Assembly (NCBI GenBank): GCA_023159155.1
Contig: JAJNNX010000049.1
Location: 248,001-312,000 of the forward strand
Source of the DNA: Ustulina deusta
Taxonomy: Eukaryota > Ascomycota > Sordariomycetes > Xylariales > Xylariaceae
DNA: 64,000 bases
Reading direction: 5' to 3'
The translations under genes were made by a program, and so were the position numbers. Positions 24,201 to 38,062 of this stretch are shown piece after piece; within the stretch, counting starts at the first letter, position 1, and each line of letters begins with the position of its first letter. Below the pieces are notes generated by a model. That model was not told the DNA's origin, made no database searches, and worked only from the letters and a program-made list of their open reading frames with translations.

Positions 24201-27200
24201 TAAGAGGGCAGAGCCTCATGATACTCTACTCTTTCTCCTTTGTGAAGGTACACAGCCGTTACAAGCGCTGCAAGCACGGGCGGGCTAGATCACCAGAGAG
24301 AGCTAAGTATATGTAGGTACTCAGGTACTGTATCACTATCTGACACTCTTTGTCCCAGCAGATCGGCTTGTTTATCTCTCCGGAGCAGGGGGTTTGGAAA
24401 TAAGCACTAGAGTAGCGCTCATATCCCTGCTTGCCATGCGCTTCCGGCAAAAACCCCAGCCGGGTTGTCACTTGGTTGGTCGTCACCAGGCTACAAGTGG
24501 TAGCACTGCAGGAAGGGGTTCTGGTAAACTGTATCAAAATCTACGTATACAGTATCAATTCATATCGCAAGGAGTTGGAAGCAGGTTACAAAAACATCCC
24601 CTTTTCAACGGCCACCGAAGTAGGGAACGATGCAATGTATTTTTGTGGCAGAGCCAGGCGACCTTTCACTTACATGTAAGAAGCTATTACTTTATCTTGG
24701 CCCCGCCCTATCGAAATTCCCCGAAGGCCCTAATACACTACTAGCCGCTAAACTTAGAAAGGTAACTCTTAAGAAAAAAAAAACAATTGCCGGTAATAAA
24801 AGCCTCAAGTACCTAGGTAGAGGCATAAACCCGCAGCATTGATACCTGTCTGAAACTAGCATGTTTATTTATTCTTTCCATTCTCTTCACTATCTGGGTT
24901 CAATCATGTCTATAATCTGTTGATGTTATATGTACTGGTGGTATCCTGGCCTCGACATTAGGTGTTAGTTGGCTCGAAGGATTTCTTGGCGTATCAGGTA
25001 TCAGTGCAACCTCTCTCTGGTTGTCCTCGTTATAAATGAAACTGTGCTCTTGCTCTACTGCAACCCTCACATGTTGCTTGGAAATATCTCAATAGCAAAA
25101 TAAAATAATATGACAAATGGTAGTTGCTCAGGCTCACCCGGCAAGGGGTGAAGAGTGGGAACAGTATTCCAATGTGCTGTCTGTCCACCCGGTTCAGTAT
25201 AAAAATGACGATAGACGCTGCACAGTGCAGTGCGGCAGCATGGTCGTGTAAATACTATCGTGGGGTTTCGCAACTAAAAACTTCAAGGCTATTTGCGGAG
25301 GAAGGTCTCGATAGTTGACATGAGATGTTGCCTAACGGAAATAAATGTAAGTATCAATGAGCTACTACCTTGTTCTCCGATTGTTTATAATAGCCTTGTC
25401 GGAGGTCCTTGGTCTATTGGTGAGCTTTGATTGTTTCGTAGTGTATCGACCGCCTTATTAGCCTACCTACTCAACGAGCTCTTGCTGATGATAGGTGGTG
25501 ATAATAAGAAGTCTTTATTGGAGATGCACTGTAAAGCTAATGTGTTAAAGTGGATCAAAACAACGGTATACCATAAAAGTTGACCGAGGGTAATAAAATC
25601 CCTAAAGTCATGCGCTTCTCGTCAACTCTATAACTAGCAGTCTCAGTAGAATTAAGCCTGATATTTGTTACGATCATGGCCTGCTCCAGTCCGCCATCTG
25701 ACGAGTACAGGATATGAAGAGATGAGGTAAATACTCCACCTTAGTACCGAGCCATAATTAAGGAGCCAATAAGAAGAGAGAAGCTGCCCCAAAATGGAAA
25801 GGTTAGACGAGAGACCATCAAATCACTTGGCGAAATGGACAGCGTCCCCATATAAACGGCGAGAGATCGTGCATAGATTCTCCATATTATAACAAGAATA
25901 CCTGCCAAGCCGAGGCATTCTTGTACAGTACTAATACTAACGAATTCACATATTCGAGTGGATGGATTCCGGGAGCAAGTGCCGGTTTGTGGCTTCAGCA
26001 AGATCTCCATACTGCCAAATGGCTAGTCCGTAAATGCCCAAGCGTAGAAAACAAGGCCAGCAACAAGACCGAACTGGTTCTTCCTATCGGTCAAGAATAG
26101 TGTAAACAATCCTTTTCGTGATCACAAGAGCACACAAGATGCCGATTTTAGTGGGCGTCGAGGTGTCCAAGCTTGAAATCCCACCGGTGAGCAACGCAAG
26201 TTACCGATGATGTTTTGTGTCTTTGCAGAGACCAGGGCTGAGAATAAGTACTCTATCATGATCGATCGATCAATGTTACAGAATTTCCCCAAGTTTATAC
26301 TGTAACAATGTTCGGACGAATTCCGCACCCACCGGCAGGGGATCAAGAATCCTTCTTGTTCCACTGAGATTTGTCTCCATTTTGATCTCCCCAAGCTTTA
26401 CCTTTCTAAGCAGACACCCACCGCTGCCACATCGTTACATACCTAGGTAGTAGGTACTATGTATATGTATGCATTCATTACCAGCCAACCATCAGCTAAG
26501 GTACCAGAAGCAGACCTCCCAATCCAGTAAGGTCTTTGGCAAGAGGCCAGCTGAAGGCACCATCTTTCACATTTCTGCTCGAATAAACACAGCGATTCTT
26601 GTAATTGTGCATATCATTGCAGCATATCCATAAATATGGATAACCAGAACCAAAATTTCACAGTTCTGTATCCAACAAAATGACCTATCATAGGAGTTTC
26701 GATGTGTACCATACTTGGTAAAAGTAAGTGATAAGCATCAACCAGTACATTGTTGTTAAGCCCCAAGAGCAGAGACACGAAAAAAAGAAAGAAATGATCC
26801 AGAGCCACCCCTGATGCTTTGCAGGAAAACGTCCTCACAGCACCCAACTAGAAGAATACAAATAAGTACTCATAGTGTACACATCAAATCGCCCTTGTCG
26901 ACCTTTGACATCAAGAATGGTGAGAATGTATTAATGATCTACATCGCAAGTATGCCAACATATCATGGCGATCTGTAGAGATTATTCCGAAAATTGAGAT
27001 CGGACAACTCAGTGCGGTTACATAATTGGCAAATAATAAGATGGTCGCTATTGCATCCCCCGAGCATCCCTCGCCCTCTTCGTAGTGCACACTACCTAGT
27101 ACACTACAAGGTCCGGTGGATGCAACCCTGGCTACTAATTTTGGCACAAAGAACAAGGGGTCTTAATTAATACGTAGGTAGTTGACGCGAGTGGTATTCT

Positions 27201-29150
27201 AGGCTTGAGGGGGATCAACACAGTGCGGAATGTTCGAGCGATGATTGGTTGTTCAAGGTTGTCGATGGTCGCCGACTCGGGTTTCAGGGCACAATGTCGT
27301 ACCAACCACACCACGCGCATTTATTCAAGGATCTTTGATGAATATGTTTGATGAACAATGTGACGGCGATCTGGAATGATGCAGAGAAGTTCGACGGATC
27401 TTCCAGATCCTGACAGGTTTGGACATCGGTCATGTGCGGCCTACAATGTTTCGTGTGGTCGCAAATCATCACTTCTCCAAAGAGGGCATGAACAAGCAGC
27501 TAATGAAGTGAGGGATGGACTAGGTACTTGGATTCGCTCCTGTAATGGACGTTACCAATGGGGGTTTATGGTGTTTAGCACAGGCAATACTCACCCTCAC
27601 AGTACTTATTATCGTTTAATGTATCCAGCATACCGTACCGATGTACACTGCTAAGTATAGCTCGTGGCGGTGACGAGAGCTTGGCCTACCTACGGTACTT
27701 CTCTCCATATGTTAGGTTGTATAGACATGGGATACCTAGAATCAACAAAGAGCATGTCTTGCAATCTGTTTCACAACTTATGTTTGTCGTAGCCAAAATT
27801 TTGACATGTCTATTACTTCCATCTAGTAATACGAGAGGAGAAAGCTGCCAGGTCCATAGTTGAGAACGATCAAATAGGCTAGGTACGGTGAAGAAATCAA
27901 GTACAGACCCAAGTTGTTTGGATGCTGTATCTGCACCGCAGTCCATGTGTAAACAAGCCTAGGCTCCTTTCAAGCTCTTTCTATCTGTAGTACCTACATA
28001 ACGTAATTGAGCTGGTAACAAAAAACATACTCCCGACCAAATATCCTGCACTAATTTCTTAGCTACAAATCCACGGTTGTTTCGGGACCGAAAACCCCTT
28101 CTTTTCCACTTGCGATACTAGTGATTACACTTCTAGCGAGGTATGTAATCCTAACCCCAGAGCTCTAAGGTACCTGTATATTACCCATAAAATAGAGGAG
28201 CTAGGTAAGTACCTAGAGTACCAAAGCTACAGTAAAACTATTTAGTACAGCATATTACCAAGGTCAGCATGGTACACCTGTACACGGGACAGTGTGCAAT
28301 GGTGCATAAAACAACGTTCGTATACCGCAGTATTAGTAATTCGTCATGTTACCCAGTCGAATATATTGCCGGTAGTTGAATGATTGCAGTGTTACCTTAC
28401 TTCTGGTTACGATAAAAAGTCCTCGGAGAAAGACAGCGTTTACTAAATCTACCTAGTAGAGGTGGACGCCCGACTAGTTCCAATACCAAACCATACTCCC
28501 GGGTCCGCATCATTCGAAAGTCACTAATCTTAGTTTAAGAAACATAATGCTAATAAGTCAGCGAACGGTATTACTAGTAGGTCGCTAGGACAAGGATCTG
28601 TGAACATCCAGATCTTCCGTTCGGATCCTAGGTATATCCCTTACTGATATAATCGGGTCTAGTTCGTACCGTGGTTTCGAGCAAGCGCCTTATTATAGCA
28701 AACCCGACATCAACGTCTCATTCTCGCCATGGTTTATTGGCATCTCGTCAGTGATGGGCCTGGGGGGTTCCCCCCCCCTGGCAGAACATCCCCCCCCCTG
28801 TCTTGTTACACTGCAGCCACACAAAGGTTCCTGATTACTGCTTTGGGAAGTCAGTATTACTCCAACGCTTATCTAATACAGGCTCAGGCTGCCTCGGAAA
28901 ATACCAGTTCCTAGTCCCAGTAATCTGTACGAATTGCACTATGCGCAAATGCATCAAATGCAGACCCCTGGATTAAGACCCTCAGGAACCGGTAATTGGA
29001 GAAACATTCAATCAAATATTACAGTTTTGCCGTGTGTCGTGTGCACAGTAAAGTTCACACCCAAGACTTACTCGACATACGACTACCAAATGTGCAATAC
29101 CTAGTAACTTTACAAGCAGAATGATCCATCTCTACTGTAACTTGTTCTAG

Positions 29151-32100
29151 GCCTTGTCTTTCAGTTACTTGCTTCCTAATGCCTATTTTTATTTTTTTTA
29201 TTTTTTTGTTATGGGTTGCCTCCGTTTAGCCGGCGCTCTGCCGGTTCGCAACAGAATCGCTGCCATTGGGATGGCAAGACAGCGGCTTGAACTGCCGCCG
29301 GCATCGAGCGCCATCGAGAGAAGCCGGCGGCGGGGAAACGCGCTACGTCGTGTACAGTAGAGTTGTCGGAGGCGCAGTTGAGCACCAATCAAACCTTTGG
29401 TTCTCCTCTCCAGCAATTCCCATCATCATGTCGACTTACTCGTCTAGTGTGCATTCGTGCCGTACTGTGCTGACACTATGTCCACTACTTAGGTCAGGAG
29501 TGTATGAAGCAATACCTGTACCGTGACGCGATGTCGCATATAACTTAGCCACTATTGAAACTGGTAGTGTACCTGCTATCGTAGTGTTGCTGCTGTAGTG
29601 TGCACTAGGTAATGCAGTGTATACTCACACACGACCTACGCCGCGTAGGTGCTTAAGACTGGTACGTACCTCGGCCACCTGTGCTAGCAGCACGATATAG
29701 GCAGGCATGGTACTAGTATAGGTACACTGTCGATAACCCTGTCTCTCTGTCATGTGTCTGGCTTGTTGCTGCACCGCCCATGTTCTCCCAGGTACTGCCC
29801 AGGCCCGCTGTGGAAATTACCGTAAAACACCACGGCGCCAGGCAATGAGCAGTCCGTGTTCTTGTCAAGCCACCCATCCCGATAACCCTGCCCATATCGG
29901 CAAGGATCTGGCAATCGTCCCAGCGAGCTGGGTCGGGCGCCACGAGGAAAGGTGACTTGAGGCGGCGTCGAGGAAGCCTCTCGGTGATGATCTGCGCTTG
30001 GCTGGATGGTGCCGGCAGACTACCACCCCGCGGGCCTGAATCAGGTCCCGACTCGCCATGGAACTATTTTGGTCCATTCCAGGGGAAAGCCGATGTCATG
30101 ACAACATTCGAACATCATGCGAAAAGCAATGACTCGCCTCGTGGGTGCCGTAATCAATGCTGCTGATGCCAATCCAGGCGAGGAACAAGCATTGGTCTAG
30201 ATCCCTCGTGACGATGCTCCCATTCCAGTACCAGTCCCATGTGGAGACCATCATGGGAGCCCAGAGATGGCATATGCTCTTGCTTTTGCTGCTTACATCT
30301 ATCGTGCAGTTGCAGCCTTCCATCCATGCCGTTTTGCTTGGTCTCGAGGAAGACAAGACGGCCGACTAAGTAAGCACCCAAGAGTTATCCCAGCTCATAA
30401 GCGTTCCGGCTCTCTGGGCTCTGAGGCGCGCCGCTCCGCCAGTCCACTCCCGATGGAACGCTGTACGCTTAACGATGCCCCTCTAGTCCTAGTTGCTGCC
30501 ATTTCTGGTCCAAGACACCCAGCAATTCCCCCGCGACGTGGCGTCTGCCAGAAGCCCATCCTACACTACTGTACCGAAATTGTAGTGTGCGCACCTATTT
30601 GGGAGCCAAATCCACTACCTAGTAGGCGTGTCGTCTAGTGTACCTAGTCAACTGTCGCGGACGTTTATATACGCTAGTGTACACTACTCGCGTTGTGGAT
30701 GAGAGAAGCGAAGGAGTTTCGCTCGCTTGTATGTATGCTAGCGTAGACCAAGATCACGCATCTGTCGGATCTCCGTTCCCCATTTGATTCCTTTGCCAAG
30801 CCATGCAATTATTACCTCAACAGCCAGCATCACAAGCGGATGCTCTACCTGGCCGGTATGCTGGGGGCCGTTGGACAGATACGGAGAACTCCAACCATGT
30901 CATCAGACACTCTCTCACCTCTTACCAATTGCCTAGATCGAGCTTAGTCATTCAACTGACGATTCTGTATCTTCTGCGTCTTCCGAAAATGGCTGGGTGA
31001 ATGGCTACACGACTCGCCTCGAAACGTCATTGAAGAAAACATCCTCTGCTGTATGTACCTGGCGTACGCATCCCAGTGCTTCGCTCGTCTACGGCTTACA
31101 TTCAAATGCACAAATGTAGTGTACGTCCACCACATCTCCCGGGTGGCGTTTGGGGTCCAATTTGCCCAGGTAAAGACGCTGCAAAGAGCCACAATTGAGA
31201 TAGTAGCGGCTCTTGAAAGCTCAACGGTATGTCGCATCGACATTCGAAAGTCCCAAAGTCCCAAATAAACAACGCCACCTCCAGAAGTGGCGCCGTGATG
31301 CCATCTACCTGCACTACTGTATGTGATCCACCACGCTTGGCCGTTTGGGGGGCGTGATAGGTGGGAAAGCGCCAGACCCTGCTCTTCAAGATCAAGCCCA
31401 TGTGCTCAACCGGTCCCCAAAAAGGAACGTCAAGCGAACCGACAGGGAAACACTCTTGCCACCTTGAGCCTCATCGGACGACGCTTAGGACAGATAGGTC
31501 TAGAAGACCGAGTGGCTTTCCATTTTAGGAAATTATGCCTTGTTCGACGGATTGGTGTAGTGTAGCATTGTGTACGTGTACAGCAAGAGCCAGAAGTCTA
31601 CATGCGTTCGGAGAATATTGCTTCGTATCATGAACTTGGTGCTACTTCCAGTTCGCAGCGCACGTTTATTGCCGCCTGTATTTCTAACTCGTCAAGATCC
31701 CCAGGCCTTTGCAGCGTTTTACCCAGTAACTGCCAGCCATCCCCTCGTGGCCATCAATCACACCGGCCAGCTCTGACCGCCCTGTATACACTGCTCCCGA
31801 ACAAGCGCGCGCAATAGGATATGCCATAAGCAAGCATAACCATCAGCTCGAAGCCGCAAATCATATCATTCTAATTAATTGCCAGTGTTACTCCTACGTG
31901 ATTACCATGTCACCGCGAAATCCTAGTTTTGATAGATAGTGATACTGCGGCTTCGGCAGGATTGGCTACACTGGATCTGGCGCGATGTACCTTCTTATTC
32001 CTTGCTCCTATTACTATTGCTCTGTATCCAGAAATAAACTGTCTCCTCTCCGTCTCCGCGTCTCTGTACGATGGATCTCCACATTTGCCTCTTCCTGCAT

Positions 32101-35100
32101 AGAATCACATGAGTGCCCAGTAATGCTTAATTGGGGAGGCTTGCAAGATTCCGTTGACGATTCGGCCTACATTTACAGTATAGTGTATGTATGTCGACTC
32201 CGCTGCGAGGCGCATCAGCAAGGCGGATTCTGGGACCAACCGCGTTGGCGAACGAACCATGCCCAGAAAGAAAACCCGCCAACGGCGGACAGGGCGCCAA
32301 CGCAGCGAATCTCGTAAAGCGATCCAGATTCCAGATGGAGGAAGGTCGATGTCTTTTTGCTCGTCTTGGTCCACCGTCCCAAGGGAATGCGTCCCCAGAA
32401 GACCACGTTGTCCGGAGACCGATGATCGACGCTACAGATGCCATCCCTTTTCCTTAATTACCGGCAAGGACCGGCAATAAGGCAGGGCACCGAACGTGAG
32501 GAGTGTGGGAGGTCACAGGTTTGTGTCATTCGTCGTCACGGCGGTGCTCTTTTGCTTTTCGTCTGTTGAAATGCGCGTAACAAATACCTACATACCTACT
32601 ACTGTACAGACATTCGCCACATGCCCGCCCACACCCACTCACTGCGCGCGAAATGCACGCATGAAAATGACAAATATGGAATCTCGAATTCATGGTTCCC
32701 TACTAGGACTGCCCGGGACTTTTCTTCCACATCATCCCCCATCCTCATTTCAGGGATGGCATCTCTCTACACTACTGCTACTGCTACTGCTACTACTATT
32801 TGCGGTCTTCGCATGTTTTCGGTTTCGGTATCATCTCCGGGCGCCGTACGACGCTGTAAAGACCGGTGAGTGGATTAGTTTGCGCCGGATGATCCCAATG
32901 CCCGTCTGATGGCCTGGGCAGCCTACATGATTGATAGATAGCATTACTGAATCCTGGCGTGGATGAGTAAGTCGGTAGTATCGGGACCCGCGCATACTAC
33001 TGCCTCACCGTTTTTCATCTCCCACGTTCTATCAATGTCCTATCTAGTGTGCACACACTACATCGGCCAGCGAGAGAGAGAGAGCCTCGCCACCAATATG
33101 TAGGCCACAGTACGGCGGTGCAATTCCGTGTTCTGGGAGGCATCTCTCATTGACAAATGCTCGTCGTGCCCCCGTTTCCTGTACCCTTTGTCTCTCCCCC
33201 ATACTTTCGCTCCTTCACCTTCCTCCACAGGGGAAAAGAAGCGAGGCATACATTTAGCCTTAGTGTAAGACAAGTAGTCTAAGTGTCGGCTTCCGGTGAC
33301 TCGAATGGGAAATGCACGCCGTAGGTGTCACGGTAGTTAGTGTAGTTTCGGCGCCACGAGGAATATTAGACGATGACCGCGTGGTCGACCAGCATTTTCC
33401 TCGTCGCTAATCCTTAATCCTCAGTTGGGACGAGAGTTTGTTAAATAAGCGCGACATGATTGATCGGTGCATATGGTGCGATGGCCTTCTTGCTCCATGT
33501 GGCTGCGCTGCGTCGTCCCGCCGACAGACGTCTCAACCTAGGACTCCACGTGTCTCCTCCCCTCTCGAGTATGCTGCCCTCCTCCTGTACCTACCTCTTG
33601 ATGGGCTTGAGAGGTCCGGCGACAGCCTAGCGAATGCATGTTACCACACCCTAAATGGTGGATCGACATTGAGGCCGCCGTCTAGGCTTTCCCCTTTCCT
33701 TTTCCTAGGTGTTGGGGCTAGGATGGATGGGAGGGGGGGCGAGGGGTTTACTTGATGTTCTTCATTGTCGGCCCTCCTCCTTCTTGATAATTAGGAGAGA
33801 AATGTAGCCATCATGAACGTGATAGAAATTGATCTACGGGGACTAAGTAGAGGTAATTACTAATGCTGCTTCAGAAATAACTACTATGGATGTAGAATAC
33901 GCTATTGTCGGTCGGCTTAGTATATATCTATATTATTATGCAGAACCAACTAATCATTCCCATCTGAAGTAGGATCGACTCTGCACAGATGGTCGGCGAA
34001 GCTCGAAATTCGCCAACTCGTTGGTGTGCTGAGGTGCCGAAGTATGCATATAACCAAGCATGAATCACAGGACATCACGTATCTCTATCAGATGATTGCA
34101 GCGGGTGAGGATGGACATCGGGCAGCATTTTAAACATATTTTGCCGCTAGAACCGAGCCTTGTGGCAATTATGGTGGTGATCTGCTCGCAAAAGGCAGGT
34201 AGCCCGGAGAAGAGCCTCCGTCCTGTACGGAATCGACTCAGCGTAGCATGTCAATACCCAGTTGACACCTGCCAGAGTAGGAGCACAACCCACGGCCATC
34301 GGGCATTCGCGTATATTACATTGATATCAGCGTGACCAAGGAGTAGGCGTTGCAATACGCTGGGGTTGATAATTCAGAAGTTGCAGCTTCGCTCTCCAAC
34401 AGGTAAACGGTGAGGTATCATGGAAGTTTCCGGTATTGTAAATGTCAAGAAGCGGCTCTCATTACAACCTCGCAAGATGCTTCGAGTTAATAAGCGAGGT
34501 TTCATCGGCGAGCAAACCAGCTCTGTATTGTAAGGGTGCTTTGTAACCACATTATGGCCGCGTTGTAGTTGATAGCTACTACTTGCGAGAATAATAGGAT
34601 TCCCCTCTTGTTCAGTTGCCTGGCTGTAGACATACCACCAATACTACTGCGGCTGTCCTGTAACTAGGAAAGACTTTCGCATGTCGTTTCTACGCGATAC
34701 CCCACCAAACCAAGAACGATACCCTGGGATGTCAAGGAAGTTCGCATTCAAAGGTACCCGACCTTAGTAATGTGACGAAACTGAGGCGTCATTCTTCCTT
34801 ATCCACCAATAACTGCATTTCTGATGTCGCTATCAACATCCCGAGGTGGTGGTTGATTTCCAGGCGAGACGTAGGTGTCCCGCGAGTGCCTAGAAAGCCC
34901 CTGGAATACGGGCCCAGGCAAAAGGGGTACTTTCTACTTCCGCCAGGTAAACAAACGACTTGTGGTTTGCCAGCCACCTACGCTCAGAGGAAAACTGCAT
35001 AACCATGAAACACCGACGGTATCATAGAAGCAATCATAATTAGGGTCGTAGACTGAAGTCCTACCCTGAAAATATCTGCGAATAGTAGGTCCCTGTAAGT

Positions 35101-36211
35101 CACAGCCACAGACTTCAAGATTATACGATGGAGATGGCCCCATCTTTGGTGTCGGACTGGCCGTTTACCCAGGCGAAGGAAACTGGCCATTGGGGGGCAT
35201 GCAGGCCAAACGAATTCACAAACCATAATGTCCGGGTAGAATTTGAGATTGTCGTTAGGTGGGAGGACCGCTTCCCATATCACATGAAATCTCTCCTGGC
35301 TAGGATACGACCAAACGGCTACTAATACCATAGAGGTAGTGATACGATAACACAGCCTGGTCGCGGGGTGCCATCTCCAAGATTGAGTCCAGGTCATGAA
35401 GTCTCTGGAGTTTTTCATGTCTCAGGGAATATGTTCTGCGAATAGGACTTTATGGGCGGGGTCTCTACGACTCTACCAAAGATTGTGACAGCTTCTTTTA
35501 TGAAGACGAAGAAACTGCCATTGCGCGAGTTATAGGAGTATCTCTAGCTAGCACCGCATTCGTTTGTTTCCTGGGCATTAACACATTTCTTCTGCCCTTT
35601 GTTGCTGCTTCTGAGTCGCTGCGGGCGTCATGGCAGAAGATCTTCCTCTCATTTGCAAAGTCCAATGCAGAATATATTGGTGATATCAGCTGTAAGAGGG
35701 ATAGTAATGTGGTGCCCTCCCCTTGCCAAAATATAGCTCGTTTAACCGCTGAAAAATAGTAATAAGGCTGCTAAGAGAGATGGTACAGGTTATCCGCGAG
35801 AAAGCTGCCGGATTGTATGGTTATACCTTGTAGCGATGGTGGGTGCCAAGCAAGGCAATCTGATATTGATTATATCGAGTCGTAGAATGGATAGAGACAT
35901 TCTCAATCGAGAATTTGGTATCCTTTGTGTGTTTCTCTGTGTTGAGCTTGGTTTGAATAGTTTCTTCGATTTCGAGAGAGGTAAAGTACTGCATTGCATT
36001 TGTGACGGAAGGTTTTTCGAGCTTGTTGGTTACCATGTGTTGTAATTTCGCCCTAATGAGGTTGAGGATGTGCTCCATATCAAGGTCTCACACATGCCGT
36101 TGGACGCTGCAAAATCGACATTGACTGACCGCAATAGATTCTGTTCCGTAACAATCACCGCACCGCACCACCACCATTATCATCATTATCATGGAGTAGC
36201 TCACGCGGCAG
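29151..36211. other. Gene-poor stretch with GC-richer islands and unexplained open frames
   Basis: The interval 29.2-32.5 kb is richer in GC than its surroundings. It has several overlapping frames of 80-125 codons on both strands, the most protein-like being minus 30096-30356, 30944-31264 and 32105-32374. None joins into a gene I can defend. The minus frame 34984-35418 (144 codons, aromatic-rich) and a plus frame at about 35397-35760 without an early ATG are also unexplained. These could be relics of genes or mobile elements. Confidence 0.4.
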
Positions 36212-36460
36212 ATGGAGAGACTGCGGCGGTCAACGTTGCCGGTAGCCGCACGTCGGCAGGAGTTTCTTGACGTCTTCGACGACAAGAACTCTGTCGTCAT
36301 CTTTACCGGCGACACAAGATCGGGTAAAACTACTCAGATACCACAATACATCCTGGACGGGCTCCCCAACGACGACCTAGAGTGCAAATTGCTCGCACCC
36401 AGCCCCGCCGCCTGGGACGGTAAGCAATTGGTCCGCGTCGACGAAGGGGCGATGATATAA
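36212..36460 (+). pseudogene. Broken fragment of a DEAH-box RNA helicase (PRP43/DHX15-like)
   Basis: The frame of 82 codons matches the start of the helicase core of spliceosomal DEAH proteins. [14 protein letters not shown] is followed by [21 protein letters not shown], which is motif I with the P-loop altered (GDTRSGKTT where the family has GETGSGKTT). Near 36395-36415 the reading shifts by one base: the family's TQPRR block (motif Ia) is present in the neighbouring frame, so a 1-nt deletion is likely. Similarity then fades at a stop. The rest of the helicase (DEAH box, motifs III-VI) is not found downstream. It is therefore a truncated relic, not a working enzyme. It may have been carried in by duplication from an intact copy elsewhere (inference). 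Confidence 0.75.
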
Positions 36461-38062
36461 CGGCCTAGATGGCCAACCTCCGTTGCAGATTGCCCGACGC
36501 TCTGATAGAGATATTGAATAGCACCAAGGAGTAGGTCTCCTTCAGTTACTGTCTCGACCTCGCACTACCCCATCCCCCAGTTCTGAGGAAATGGCAACTA
36601 TTTCTTCCATGAGGCTACCTTCTCGATGAAATATTGTATTTCCAGTAGCAAGCTCCAGGTTTGCACACGGATCGCCGCCCGATAGCCATCCCACCCTGGT
36701 CTCCCTCCCCCCTTAACTCCCTCAACGCAACTATGCAGACAGCGATGCGCCTGGCCAGCCATCACAACTATATGCCGAACTTCGTGCTGCTCGGTGGCCC
36801 CTGGCCAGGGCCAAGTATTTGTCGTTGGCGCTGGCATTCGACGAGCGTTAATTGCCGCATCTGGGCCTCGTTTTTCAAGCTCCATATCAGGGGCAATATC
36901 GTTGGCATGCTTTGCCATATCATCTTCAGGGAGGAGATGCAAGCCGTTGAAAGTGTTTCGGATAGGCGTACGCGCTTTGCGCACTCTAGGCCTCGTCGGC
37001 TGAACCTCCAATACGTGTCTATGAAACACGCTGTCCATGATGTTCCCGTCGCGAATGATAACGCGGTAGCAAGCCTGAATAGCAGAATGCGTATGGTGAT
37101 ATATAAGTCTGAAAGGGCTTGTCGACTTGTGCCAGGCAGCGATCTACAAGGGACAATAGCATCCGGTAAAGACACGAGAGGGCATCCACACCATCGATTG
37201 TGCCATCGGTGTCTAAGGCGGATGTTCCTTAGTTGACGAGTACGACACAGTTTGCATCATGTGTCGCGTAGGTTGCCCATCGCTCTTAAGTAATTACCAC
37301 TGGCCATGAAGCCAACATAGCTAATTCTTGCCGGGAATATTCGCCTTATATCCAACTCGTGAGACTACCATTGCCTATGTACGGCCATATATTAAATAGA
37401 GTAGAGACGCAGAGAGATCATATTAAATATAGCATAAGCACAATATCCAGGCGTCGCAAGACGAGTCTTGCTACACGAGGGAGAGGATACTCGGCAAGTC
37501 ACTGACGTGGAAATCCCCATATAAGCGAGCATTAATCTACTTCTCAGGTATGAAATATATACGTTTTAGCCTGCTTAGAGTAGATGGAAGGTAACCACGC
37601 ACAGATATCTTCAACATTAACATTTTTTCGCCTCAGGCGTTCGCAATTATCCCCCCCCCCCCCCTCAGAAGATCCAGGCACACATACGGTACAAATATCA
37701 TCAAGGAAAGGACTGACATTAGTGGAAAGCGGCGGCCGTCGTTTCTATATTATATTGGAATATGCGTATAAGAATGCGACCATGAACGCCCGACCAACCG
37801 AGCTTGAGATGTTCGTCCGTCCCGTCTGAACCCATCGTTTCAACCGGAGTATTAACTGGGATAGCACCTTCACGTTGTAATTAGCAAGTGTTTTTGGTCT
37901 TGTCAGCGGGGAACCTTGCAACCCATCTCGGGAGGATACAGATAGATCTTTCTGAGCCGTGGATCGACAAATCCCTGTCCTGACACTCGTCCGGAACAAG
38001 GCGGCGGTGGCTTTCGGTAATCACTCACAAAACAACATTGTCTCCGGCATAATTACCTCGAG
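36461..38062. other. Gene-poor stretch between the helicase relic and the RGS-LOV gene
   Basis: Both strands are open over 36600-37236 (191 codons plus, 146 codons minus), but neither translation resembles a known family. A run of 15 C lies at 37651-37665. Bases 37830-38062 should contain the 3' end of the RGS-LOV transcript. Confidence 0.45.
37651..37665. repeat. Homopolymer of 15 C
   Basis: An uninterrupted C run in non-coding DNA. Its length may be affected by sequencing error. Confidence 0.85.

Larger units (their letters stand above)
19061..29150. other. Gene desert, about 10 kb, AT-rich with dispersed short words
   Basis: The first part must include the 5' leader and promoter of the zinc-finger gene. 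Beyond that I see no recognisable protein, RNA gene or transposon end. It has a tandem ATG repeat at 21265-21292 and many copies of TACCTAGGTA-like and TAGTGTACAC-like words, for example 23151-23172, 24811-24820 and 26441-26450. Short frames such as 25741-26010 and 26122-26394 on the minus strand match nothing I know. Confidence 0.5.

Noticed and set aside
30096..32444. Idea of a decayed membrane acyltransferase (wax-synthase-like) gene on the minus strand
   Set aside because: Only loose resemblance of aromatic-rich pieces in different frames; not enough to name a family.
36598..37236. Overlapping open frames of 191 codons (plus) and 146 codons (minus)
   Set aside because: Neither resembles a known family and they overlap on opposite strands, so no gene is called.
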